Shown: positions 1 to 6,584 of the stretch, piece after piece
Layout: each line of letters starts with the position of its first letter
How positions within the stretch are numbered: the first letter of the stretch is position 1
From: Phycisphaerales bacterium
GTDB lineage: Bacteria > Planctomycetota > Phycisphaerae > Phycisphaerales > UBA1924
DNA length: 6,814 bases
Reading direction: 5' to 3'
Assembly: GCA_026982035.1 (NCBI GenBank)
Contig: JALSHW010000009.1
Coordinates: 1-6,814, forward strand
Notes under the pieces: generated by a model
Database searches by the model: none
Seen by the model: only the letters and a program-made list of their open reading frames with translations
Told to the model about the DNA's origin: nothing
Made by a program: the position numbers and the translations under genes

Positions 1-1
1 C

Positions 2-1429
2 AAGCCGACCAATGACTCGTTTAAGTTTGATGGGCGGGAAATACGGGGGATGGTCAAGGCGATTTGGAACTCGAAGAACTTTGATGACCACATTGATACG
101 ACCACAGCCGGGATGCACCGGGTTGGGGTGGTGCTGGACAAGACGAATTTTTATTCGGAGATGGGCGGGCAGGTGGCTGATGTTGGGGAGTTGCGGTGCG
201 TCAAAAATGGCGGGGTGTTTAAGGTTGAAGATACCAAGAGTTTTGGGGGGTTTGTGCTGCATATTGGGCGGATGAGTAAGGGGAAGATTTCGTGCCATGA
301 TGATGTGGTGTGCCATCTTGATGGGCGGCGGCGGGAGAAGGTGGCGTCGAACCATACGGCGACGCATCTTTTGAACTTTGCGTTGCGTGAGGTGCTTGGG
401 GACAGCGTGGATCAGCGGGGGTCGCTGGTGAATGATGAGAAGTTGCGGTTTGATTTTGTGCATAATTCGCCTGTTTCGGCTGAGGATATTGAGAAGATTG
501 AGGGGATTGTGAATCATCAGATCGAGCAGAATTTGACGGTGTATGGGGGGCTTGCGCCGCTGAGTAAGGCCGAGGATATTGCGGGGTTGCGGGCGGTGTT
601 TGATGAGACTTATCCTGATCCGGTGCGGGTGGTGTCGATTGGGATTGAAGTGGAGCAGTTGATTGGGAATCCGGGCAATGATGCTTGGAAGTCGGCGTCG
701 ATTGAGTTTTGTGGGGGGACGCATGTGGAGACGACGGGGGTTGCCAAGCACTTTGCGTTGACGGTTGAGGAGGGGATTGCTAAGGGGATTCGGCGGATCA
801 CTGGGCTGACGGGGGCGGCGGCGATGGAAGCCAACACAGCGGCTGATGTGTTGGAAGAGCGGGTCAAGGGGTTGGGCTCGCTTGAGTTTGGGAAGTTGAA
901 GGAGGCGTTTCAGTCGGTGGGCCATGATGTGGATTCGATGGAGTTGCCCGCGGCGAAGAAGCATGCGCTGCGTGAGCGGTTGGGCTCAGTGGCGAAGAAA
1001 TTGAAGGAAGCGTCCAAGGCCGATGCGGCGGCCAAGGCCGGTGAGGCGCAGAAGATGGCCCAGGGGATCGCGACGGCGGCGGCGGGGTCGAGTGAGGATA
1101 TTGTGATTGCGACGCTGGATTTGGGGTCTGATCGCAAGTCGTTGGAGGCGGCGGTGGCGACGATTGCCAGGGCGGTGCCGAGTAAGGCGGTGATGGTGTT
1201 TTCTGCGGATACTGAGAATGATCGGGTGGCGGTGATGGCTTCGGTGAGTGAGGCGATGATTGGGCGGGGTTTGAAGGCCGGGGATTGGATTCGGGAGACG
1301 ACTTCGGTGATGGGTGGGAAGGGTGGAGGCCGGCCGAACTCGGCTCAGGGGTCTGGGACGGATGTTGGGAAGATCAAGGAGGCGGCTGAGCATGCTCGGA
1401 GTTGGGCGTTTCGGCAGATTCAGGGGTAG
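2..1429 (+). CDS. alaS: Alanyl-tRNA synthetase, C-terminal ~475 residues (5' end outside window)
   Basis: This cytoplasmic enzyme charges tRNA-Ala with alanine and hydrolyses mischarged Ser/Gly-tRNA. The reading frame is open from base 2, so the gene starts before the window; the family is about 870 residues, and the catalytic and tRNA-recognition domains are missing here. Visible parts, in order, are the beta-barrel before the editing site (FYSEMGGQVADVG, where the family usually has FYAESGGQ); the editing-site zinc ligands HTATH (His codons at 353 and 365) and CGGTH (Cys at 710, His at 722); an Ala/Lys-rich helical linker around 950-1080; and the C-terminal DHHA1/C-Ala domain with GGKGGGRP near 1315-1335. 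The TAG stop is at 1427-1429, directly before the atpZ start codons. Glycine is mostly GGG, and codons end mostly in G or T. Identification is very secure. Confidence 0.97.
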   Translation, partial: KPTNDSFKFDGREIRGMVKAIWNSKNFDDHIDTTTAGMHRVGVVLDKTNFYSEMGGQVADVGELRCVKNGGVFKVEDTKSFGGFVLHIGRMSKGKISCHDDVVCHLDGRRREKVASNHTATHLLNFALREVLGDSVDQRGSLVNDEKLRFDFVHNSPVSAEDIEKIEGIVNHQIEQNLTVYGGLAPLSKAEDIAGLRAVFDETYPDPVRVVSIGIEVEQLIGNPGNDAWKSASIEFCGGTHVETTGVAKHFALTVEEGIAKGIRRITGLTGAAAMEANTAADVLEERVKGLGSLEFGKLKEAFQSVGHDVDSMELPAAKKHALRERLGSVAKKLKEASKADAAAKAGEAQKMAQGIATAAAGSSEDIVIATLDLGSDRKSLEAAVATIARAVPSKAVMVFSADTENDRVAVMASVSEAMIGRGLKAGDWIRETTSVMGGKGGGRPNSAQGSGTDVGKIKEAAEHARSWAFRQIQG

Positions 1430-1765
1430 ATGATGGATCCAGCACCTGAAATACCGGATGAGTTGAAGATGGATGAGGACCCAGTGGCTCCGTATGTGGA
1501 GCCCAGTGCTGCTAAGCGGCGGGCCAATCGGACTCGGCAGGCCAAGGCGTGGTCGATTGCGCTTGATCCGGTGTATGGGTTGATTGGGATGGGGCTGCTG
1601 GGGTATGGGATTGATGCTTGGGCGGGAACGGGGAAGTTGTGGACGACGATATTGGCGTTGACGGGGCTTGTGGGTGGGTTTTACCTGTTTATCAAGGAAG
1701 CGATGAAGCTCAATAGGGAGCAAATCCGGAGTTCAAATCGTACGGATGGGGATCCGAATACTTGA
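1430..1765 (+). CDS. atpZ: AtpZ-type small membrane protein of the ATP synthase operon
   Basis: The protein has 111 residues (110 from the second ATG). A charged, proline-containing N-terminus of about 45 residues is followed by two hydrophobic helices, roughly residues 47-65 and 70-88. The pattern GLIGMGLLGYGIDAW...GGFYLFIKEAMKL matches the AtpZ/AtpI (ATPase_gene1) family, usually 70-110 residues. Known members sit at the head of atp operons and have been linked to Fo assembly or to Mg2+/Ca2+ supply with AtpI; the role here is inferred from family and position. ATG codons lie at 1430 and 1433. The AGGGG at 1422-1426 is 3 nt from the first and 6 nt from the second, so 1433 may be the true start. 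The gene begins at the alaS stop without a gap, suggesting cotranscription and coupled translation. Confidence 0.8.
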   Translation: MMDPAPEIPDELKMDEDPVAPYVEPSAAKRRANRTRQAKAWSIALDPVYGLIGMGLLGYGIDAWAGTGKLWTTILALTGLVGGFYLFIKEAMKLNREQIRSSNRTDGDPNT

Positions 1766-1896
1766 ATAGCCAGTGGGGGTGAAAATGGGTGGAAGAATGG
1801 GTTGAAAATTTGGTCTTTTGCTCGCCGATTGGGTGAGGGAACGCTATCCTTCTGCCCCCCTGTAGGGTTCATTCCTTGGTTCTTTGTCTGGACACC
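1766..1896. other. Intergenic gap between atpZ and the atpI-like gene
   Basis: This 131-bp non-coding stretch contains a weak hairpin (CTCGCC 1821-1826 with GGTGAG 1832-1837, one G-U pair, 5-nt loop) with no T tract after it. I found no convincing -35/-10 pair: TATCCT at 1845-1850 could be a -10 element but has no -35 at normal distance. It could carry an operon-internal promoter, but the sequence does not prove one. Confidence 0.4.
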
Positions 1897-2376
1897 ATGA
1901 CCGATACACCGTCACAACAACAGCAGCATCCTCAACTCAGGCCTGTTGGCTTGCCGATCCTGAAAATGGCGGCGATGAGTGTGGTGGCGTGTGTGGTGAT
2001 TGGGTTTGCTGGTGGTTGGGTGGGGACGACCAAGGGGTTGCCGATGTCTGATGGGCTTTGGTCGATCGGGGCGGTGCTGCCTGGGATTATTTTGACGCTG
2101 ATGACGCTCAATATGCTGCCTGCTCGTTCGGCGGGTTTGTGGGCGGTGCCGGTCTTGGCTGGGACGATGATTCGGGTGGGGATTGTGATTGTGGTCGGGT
2201 TTGGGATATTCCTGAGCTTTGATCCATCGAAGAATGTCTTTTTGTTGACGCTGTTGATGTCGGTCCTTGCGGTGCTTGTGATTGATGTGATGATGGTGTT
2301 GTCTTTGATTAAATCGGTTGAAGAACACTCAGTGGAGCGTGCATCAACGGTGCTTGCTTCGGAGGGTCGGATATGA
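1897..2376 (+). CDS. AtpI-like four-helix membrane protein
   Basis: From the ATG at 1897 the product is 159 residues. A polar, Gln-rich N-terminus is followed by four hydrophobic helices: about residues 21-42, 52-73, 80-104 and 110-137. A single Arg (in GTMIRVG) lies within the third helix, and a short charged tail follows. Size, topology and position just before atpB fit AtpI/ATP synthase protein I, thought to help c-ring assembly and, with AtpZ, ion supply. Sequence similarity to classical AtpI is not obvious by eye, so no symbol is given. An in-frame TTG at 1876 with AGGG at 1864-1867 is an alternative start adding MVLCLDT; neither start has a strong ribosome binding site. The stop overlaps the atpB start by 4 bases (ATGA, 2373-2376), so the two genes are almost certainly translationally coupled. 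Confidence 0.6.
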   Translation: MTDTPSQQQQHPQLRPVGLPILKMAAMSVVACVVIGFAGGWVGTTKGLPMSDGLWSIGAVLPGIILTLMTLNMLPARSAGLWAVPVLAGTMIRVGIVIVVGFGIFLSFDPSKNVFLLTLLMSVLAVLVIDVMMVLSLIKSVEEHSVERASTVLASEGRI

Positions 2377-3290
2377 GTTTGAGTCTTACGCTTGCTGCGG
2401 ATCCTGTGCAGCATGTGATCAATCATAAGTTTATTGTCAGCGAGAATGGGTACTGGATTTGGTCTGCGATTCAGACCAATATGGTGCTTGTTTCGGCGGT
2501 GATGATTTTTGTTGGTCTTTTTGTTGCCAAGTCTGTTGCCACTGGCGATGAGGGGCAGGGGCATGGTCGATGGGTGACGAATAATCGCTTTGCTCATATG
2601 ATTGAGGTGATTTGCGATTATCTTCGTGAGAACACGGTTCGGCCAATGATTGGCGAGCGGACCAACGCGATGATGCCGTTCTTGTGGACGATCTTCTTCT
2701 TTATCTTGGCCAACAACTTGCTTGGGTTGATCCCGATTATTGATCTCCACAACATTCTGGCTGGCACGATGGCTCCTGAGATGCTTGCTCAGCACAAGGC
2801 CTTTATTGGTGGGACGGCGACGCAGAGTATTTGGGTGACGGGTGCTTTGGGCTTGATTGCTGCTGTGGTGATCAATCTTGCTGGCGTGAAGGAACTTGGC
2901 TTGGCTGGGTATTTGAAGCACTTGACTGCTGGTGCCCCGATCTTTGTGTGGCCGATTATTATTCCGATTGAGATTCTTGGCACTGTCATCAAACCGGCGG
3001 CGCTCACGATTCGTTTGTTTGCCAACATGACCGCTGGGCATATTCTGGTGGCGGTACTGATTGGATTCGTTGCCACGGGATTCACAAATGACAACCCGTT
3101 GCTTGGGTTCCCGATTGGTGTGGCGTCGTCGCTTGGTGTGATTGCGATTTACTTCCTTGAGTTGTTTATCGCGTTCTTGCAGGCGTATGTGTTTATGTTC
3201 TTGACGACCGTGTTCATCTCGTTGCTTTCGCATCATGATGACCACGATCATGAAACTTCGCATGAGATCGCTGAAGCGTTTCTTGCGTGA
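2373..3290 (+). CDS. atpB: F-type ATP synthase subunit a
   Basis: This integral membrane subunit of Fo forms the two proton half-channels beside the c-ring. It has 305 residues, somewhat longer than E. coli (271). The essential arginine is Arg214 in PAALTIRLFANMTAGH (codon 3012-3014; E. coli Arg210). FLQAYVFMFL with Gln270 matches the conserved last helix (E. coli Gln252). Hydrophobic segments lie at about residues 35-53, 101-122, 153-172, 190-208, 222-236 and 245-283. The C-terminus carries a His/Asp-rich tail (HHDDHDHETSHE, residues 287-298). GGAGG at 2361-2365, 7 nt before the ATG, is a strong ribosome binding site, and the start overlaps the upstream stop. The next gene, atpE, follows after an unusually long structured gap of 139 bp. 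Confidence 0.96.
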   Translation: MSLSLTLAADPVQHVINHKFIVSENGYWIWSAIQTNMVLVSAVMIFVGLFVAKSVATGDEGQGHGRWVTNNRFAHMIEVICDYLRENTVRPMIGERTNAMMPFLWTIFFFILANNLLGLIPIIDLHNILAGTMAPEMLAQHKAFIGGTATQSIWVTGALGLIAAVVINLAGVKELGLAGYLKHLTAGAPIFVWPIIIPIEILGTVIKPAALTIRLFANMTAGHILVAVLIGFVATGFTNDNPLLGFPIGVASSLGVIAIYFLELFIAFLQAYVFMFLTTVFISLLSHHDDHDHETSHEIAEAFLA

Positions 3291-3300
3291 TTGAAAATAG

Positions 3301-3413
3301 TTCGGCCTTTGGCACCGCGGGGAGGCGCCTTGGGCCATTGCGATCCGAGTTGGATCGACAGTGGATGCTCCCCGCAGTTCAATGGTACAGGCCGAATACT
3401 TAGACATCGGCTT
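3301..3413 (+). promoter_or_regulatory. Nested RNA foldback in the atpB-atpE leader
   Basis: Three helices nest inside one another. The outer stem is TTCGGCC 3301-3307 with GGCCGAA 3390-3396. The middle stem is GCGGGGAG 3317-3324 with CTCCCCGC 3368-3375, a perfect 8 bp. The inner hairpin is CCATTGCGATCC 3335-3346 with 3352-3364 (GGATCG, bulged A at 3358, CAGTGG), 12 pairs including one wobble and a 5-nt loop. The 3' strand of the outer stem can instead pair with 3407-3413 (AGGCCGA 3389-3395 with TCGGCTT, one G-U), ending 3 nt before the atpE ribosome binding site AAAGGA at 3417-3422. The pairings are read directly from the sequence. A regulatory role, such as mRNA stability, a processing site or translational control of atpE, is inferred. 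Confidence 0.6.
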
Positions 3414-3417
3414 TTGA

Positions 3418-3798
<381 letters not shown>

Positions 3799-3818
3799 TC
3801 GGACGAAAATAACTATAC

Positions 3819-3850
3819 CCAAAGCGTGTCTGAAACACGGCACGCTTTGG
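3819..3850 (+). promoter_or_regulatory. Strong hairpin between atpE and atpF
   Basis: CCAAAGCGTG (3819-3828) pairs perfectly with CACGCTTTGG (3841-3850). One wobble and one C-G pair (3829-3830 with 3839-3840) extend this to 12 pairs around an 8-nt loop (TGAAACAC). The following bases, TTTCCTGAAC, are not a real T tract, so full termination is unlikely. A 3'-end stabiliser for atpE mRNA, a processing point or a leaky attenuator fits better. The position 20 nt after the atpE stop and 26 nt before atpF supports a role in setting the subunit ratio, but this is inferred. Confidence 0.65.
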
Positions 3851-3876
3851 TTTCCTGAACACTTGGAGATTTTGCG

Positions 3877-4467
3877 ATGAACCGATTCGCTTCGTTTACT
3901 GTCTTTGCTGCTTTGGCCTTTGTGTCGACCGCCTCTTCTGTGGCGGTGGCCGCTGCTGAAGCCAATCCGATCGCCAAGCCCAATGAAGGGTTTGCTGCGG
4001 GCGTGACGGCGCTTGTGCTGTTTACGATTGTCTGTGCGATTCTCTCGGTTGCTGTGTGGCCCAAGATTGTCAAGGGGCTTGATGAACGCAATGAGAAGAT
4101 CAAAGGCGAGATCGCTGCGGCTGAGGATGCTCGCAAGCAGGCCAAGGAAGCTCTCAATGAATATGAGAAGAACCTTGCCGATGCACGGGCACAGGCCCAG
4201 CAGATGCTCGAAGAAACCAAGGCGACTCAGAACGAGTTGGCTGCACAGCTCAAATCGAAGGCCGAAACCGAACTCAATGAGATGCGTGAGAAGGCCAAGG
4301 CCGACATCGAATCGGCCAAGAAGCAAGCACTCGATGAGCTTTACAGCCAGTCGGTGAATCTGGCGACTGTGATGGCGGGCAAAATCCTCCAACGCGAAGT
4401 GTCGGTCAACGACGAGCAACGCTTGATGGAAGAATCACTGGCAGAACTCAAGACCGTCAACTCGTAA
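3877..4467 (+). CDS. atpF: F-type ATP synthase subunit b with signal peptide
   Basis: This subunit is the peripheral stalk linking Fo to delta and alpha. It has 196 residues (E. coli 156). An N-terminal signal-like segment (about residues 1-27, ending SVAVAAA) is followed by a short linker, one membrane helix at about 42-61 (ALVLFTIVCAILSVAVWP), then a long charged, Ala-rich coiled coil from about 66 to 155 and a C-terminal helix that should contact delta. The WPKI...LDERNEKIKGEIAAAEDA stretch is typical of bacterial b subunits. Only one b gene is seen, so the stalk is probably a b homodimer. GGAG at 3865-3868, 8 nt before the ATG, supports the start. Codons are richer in C than in alaS or pgk. 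The gap to atpH is only 21 bp, suggesting close coexpression. Confidence 0.95.
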   Translation: MNRFASFTVFAALAFVSTASSVAVAAAEANPIAKPNEGFAAGVTALVLFTIVCAILSVAVWPKIVKGLDERNEKIKGEIAAAEDARKQAKEALNEYEKNLADARAQAQQMLEETKATQNELAAQLKSKAETELNEMREKAKADIESAKKQALDELYSQSVNLATVMAGKILQREVSVNDEQRLMEESLAELKTVNS

Positions 4468-4488
4468 ACCTTTGGTGGAGAATGAATC

Positions 4489-5094
4489 ATGCCTTTGATT
4501 GAAACAAAGCCCGATGCCCTTGCCAAGGTCTATGCCCATGCGGTGTTTGATGTGGCTGAGGTGACCGATGGAACCAGCCCTGAGGATGTGCTGGGACAAC
4601 TTGAAGATTTGCTGGAGATTGCTCGTGACAATCGGGGGTTCAATGAACTGCTGGCTTCGCGGTTGATTGAAGCCCAGCAACGAGACGCTTCGCTGGTTCG
4701 GATGCTTGAGGGCAAGTGCGATCGGTTGACGGTCAGTTTCTTGCGTCAGCTCAATGCCAAGGGGCGTTTGGGACATTTGATTCCGATTGTTGGGGCTCTT
4801 GATGAGCTTGTTCAGGAACGGTTTGGTCGGATTGAGGTGGATGTGTTTACGGCGTCGCCGATGTCGCCTGAGGGGTTGGATTCGATTAAGCATCAACTCA
4901 ATGAATCGTTGGGTAAAGAGGTGATTATTCATCCGTATACGGATTCGGACATGCTTGGTGGGATCAAGATTCGGATGGGTGATCAACTCATCGATGCTTC
5001 TGTTCAGGCGGATTTGCGGTCGCTGCGGGACAACCTGCTCAAGGGTGGTGGCGCGAAGGTTCGTGGGCGGTCGGGCGACATGCTTGACGGCTGA
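4489..5094 (+). CDS. atpH: F-type ATP synthase subunit delta
   Basis: This subunit sits on top of F1 and joins the alpha/beta head to the b-subunit stalk. It has 201 residues, slightly longer than the usual 175-185. The N-terminal helical domain (LAKVYAHAVFDVAE, residues 11-24) is typical, as is the conserved C-terminal segment DMLGGIKIRMGDQLIDASV (154-172), followed by LRSLRDNL. A short Gly/Arg-rich tail (residues 186-201) extends beyond the usual end. GGTGGAG at 4474-4480, 8 nt before the ATG, is a good ribosome binding site. This is the last ATP synthase gene of the cluster: a terminator follows within 26 bp and no atpA follows, which is unusual because delta is normally encoded directly before alpha. 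Confidence 0.94.
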   Translation: MPLIETKPDALAKVYAHAVFDVAEVTDGTSPEDVLGQLEDLLEIARDNRGFNELLASRLIEAQQRDASLVRMLEGKCDRLTVSFLRQLNAKGRLGHLIPIVGALDELVQERFGRIEVDVFTASPMSPEGLDSIKHQLNESLGKEVIIHPYTDSDMLGGIKIRMGDQLIDASVQADLRSLRDNLLKGGGAKVRGRSGDMLDG

Positions 5095-5119
5095 TTGATT
5101 TGGTAGAAGGAAGAATGGG

Positions 5120-5146
5120 CCGTGACCTTTGGGTTGCGGTTTTTTT
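5120..5146 (+). terminator. Intrinsic terminator after atpH
   Basis: CCGTGACC (5120-5127), loop TTTG, and GGTTGCGG (5132-5139) form an 8-pair stem with two adjacent G-U pairs, followed directly by seven T residues (5140-5146). Geometry and T tract fit a Rho-independent terminator. It lies 26 bp after the atpH stop and before the candidate pgk promoter, marking the end of the atp transcription unit. Confidence 0.75.
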
Positions 5147-5147
5147 A

Positions 5148-5177
5148 TTGGGTTCTTTGATGGGCAGCCCCTAGAAT
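5148..5177 (+). promoter_or_regulatory. Candidate sigma70-type promoter of pgk
   Basis: TTGGGT (5148-5153) and TAGAAT (5172-5177) are separated by 18 bp, directly after the upstream terminator and about 35 bp before the pgk start. The -10 box matches TATAAT at 5 of 6 positions; the -35 box is weaker. Transcription would begin near 5183-5185, giving a leader of about 30 nt. The placement is convincing, but the promoter is unproven. Confidence 0.5.
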
Positions 5178-5213
5178 GGCGCGTATGAAAGCATCACCAT
5201 TTGGAGGTTCATG

Positions 5214-6422
5214 ATGGCCAAGCAAACGATTGAGAATACTGATGTTGCTGGTAAGCGGGTTTTGATTCGGGTGGACTTTAATGTGCCGCTCGATGGAGCG
5301 AGTATTACTGATGATCGGCGGATTGTTGCGGCGTTGCCGACGATCAAATCGGTGCTTGATCGTGGGGGCAAGGCGATTTTGATGTCGCATCTTGGGCGGC
5401 CTGCTGGGAAGGGATTTGAAGAGGCGTTTTCGATGGGGCCTGTTGCCAAGCGGCTTGGAGAGTTGCTTGGCAAAGAGGTGCTGATTCCTGCCAAGAACTG
5501 TAAGGATGAGGCGATTGGGGTTGCGGTTGATGCGATGAAGGATGGGGATGTGATTCTGCTTGAGAATTTGCGGTTTCATGGGTGTGAGAAGCGGGGTGAA
5601 TCTGAGTTTGCCGGGCAGCTTGCGTCACTTGGGGATGTGTATGTCAATGATGCGTTTGGGACTTGTCATCGGGAGCATACTTCGATGGTGGGTGTGCCTT
5701 TGGCGATGGGGAGCAAGCCCAAGGTTGCGGGGTTTTTGGTTGAGAAGGAGATTGCGTATTTGAATGATGCGCTGGCGGATCCTGGTCGGCCTTTTACGGT
5801 GATTTTGGGTGGGGCCAAGGTGAGTGATAAGTTGCCTGCGATTGAGAACTTGTTGCCCAAGTCGGATCATATTTTGATTGGGGGGGCGATGGCGTACACC
5901 TTCCTCAAAGCACTTGGGCATAAGGTGGGGACTTCGATTGTGCAGGAGGAGATGCTCGGTGAGGCCAAGCGGATTATTGATTTGGCGGCTGAGTCCAAGA
6001 CTGATTTGCACTTCCCGGAGGATCATATTTGTTCGACGGTGTTTGCTGAGCGGACGGGGGATATTGAGGTGTTTGATGATCAGATCAAGGATGGGTTTAT
6101 GGGGCTTGATATTGGGCCTAAGACGACGGCTCGGTACAGCCAGATTATTAAGGGGTCCAAGACGGTGATTTGGAATGGACCTATGGGGGTGTTTGAGTGG
6201 ATGCCGTTTAAGATGGGGACCAAGTTGATTGCCGAGGCGGTGGCCGATGCGACCAGTGAGAACGGTGCGGTGACGATTGTTGGTGGCGGGGATTCTGCGG
6301 CGGCGGCGGATATCTTTGGGGTGGCGGATCGGTTGTCGCATGTTTCGACTGGGGGGGGGGCTTCGCTGGAGATGCTTGAGGGGAAGCGTTTTAAGGCCGT
6401 TGAGTTGTTGGATGATGGGTAA
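5214..6422 (+). CDS. pgk: Phosphoglycerate kinase
   Basis: This cytoplasmic enzyme transfers phosphate between 1,3-bisphosphoglycerate and ADP in glycolysis, and works in reverse in gluconeogenesis or carbon fixation. It has 402 residues, a normal full length. Visible motifs are RVDFNVPLD (19-27), MSHLGRP (57-63), LLENLRFH (115-122), YVNDAFGTCHREHTS (143-157; the family more often has GTAHRAHAS), the GGAKVSDK segment (199-206), NGPMGVFEW (321-329), and the nucleotide-binding end GGGDSAAAA...HVSTGGGASLEMLEGK (357-391). ATGs occur at 5211 and 5214; GGAGG at 5203-5207 is 3 and 6 nt away respectively, so 5214 is preferred, giving MAKQ. The TGGGAS segment is encoded by a run of ten G (6351-6360). 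The gene has its own likely promoter and terminator, so it is probably a single-gene unit, converging on mutL. Confidence 0.97.
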   Translation: MAKQTIENTDVAGKRVLIRVDFNVPLDGASITDDRRIVAALPTIKSVLDRGGKAILMSHLGRPAGKGFEEAFSMGPVAKRLGELLGKEVLIPAKNCKDEAIGVAVDAMKDGDVILLENLRFHGCEKRGESEFAGQLASLGDVYVNDAFGTCHREHTSMVGVPLAMGSKPKVAGFLVEKEIAYLNDALADPGRPFTVILGGAKVSDKLPAIENLLPKSDHILIGGAMAYTFLKALGHKVGTSIVQEEMLGEAKRIIDLAAESKTDLHFPEDHICSTVFAERTGDIEVFDDQIKDGFMGLDIGPKTTARYSQIIKGSKTVIWNGPMGVFEWMPFKMGTKLIAEAVADATSENGAVTIVGGGDSAAAADIFGVADRLSHVSTGGGASLEMLEGKRFKAVELLDDG

Positions 6423-6461
6423 GTTTAGGTCGCTTCTGACGGCTCCAAGCGGTTGATAATT

Positions 6462-6495
6462 GGTGGCCCGGTTCGCCGAACCGGGTCTTCTTTTT
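6462..6495 (+). terminator. Intrinsic terminator of pgk
   Basis: CCCGGTTC (6467-6474), loop GCC and GAACCGGG (6478-6485) form a perfect 8-bp GC-rich stem, followed by TCTTCTTTTT (6486-6495). It lies 44 bp after the pgk stop. The hairpin with its GGTGG 5' flank is one copy of a 25-nt element that recurs inverted at 6536-6560. Confidence 0.85.
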
Positions 6496-6505
6496 CGATT
6501 ACATT

Positions 6506-6541
6506 GCACAACAAAGAACCCGGGCACACCAAAGAACCCGG
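6506..6541. repeat. 18-bp tandem direct repeat
   Basis: GCACAACAAAGAACCCGG (6506-6523) is followed without gap by GCACACCAAAGAACCCGG (6524-6541), differing at one base. The second copy overlaps the start of the mutL-side terminator hairpin. On the - strand the unit contains CCGGGTTCTTTG, the 3' arm and T-rich tail of that terminator, so the array looks like a duplication of a terminator end. Confidence 0.8.
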
Positions 6542-6560
6542 CTCGGCGAGCCGGGCCACC
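6530..6560 (-). terminator. Probable intrinsic terminator of mutL
   Basis: Read on the - strand, CCCGGCTC, loop GCC and GAGCCGGG (6555 down to 6537) form a perfect 8-bp stem followed by TTCTTTG. It lies about 25 bp past the mutL stop. The T tract is short and interrupted, so efficiency may be modest. Its sequence matches the pgk terminator at 23 of 25 positions, and the two differences form one compensated base pair. Confidence 0.7.
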
Positions 6561-6584
6561 GGGATCCGAGCCATTAAACATGGC

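Noticed and set aside
986..1723. 245-codon open frame on the - strand across alaS and atpZ
   Set aside because: The product is a Pro/Arg/His-rich low-complexity shadow of alaS with no recognisable domain.
3378..3406. Possible internal promoter for atpE (TTCAAT, 17 bp, TAGACA)
   Set aside because: Each box matches consensus at only about 3 of 6 positions and they overlap the paired RNA arms; too weak to list.
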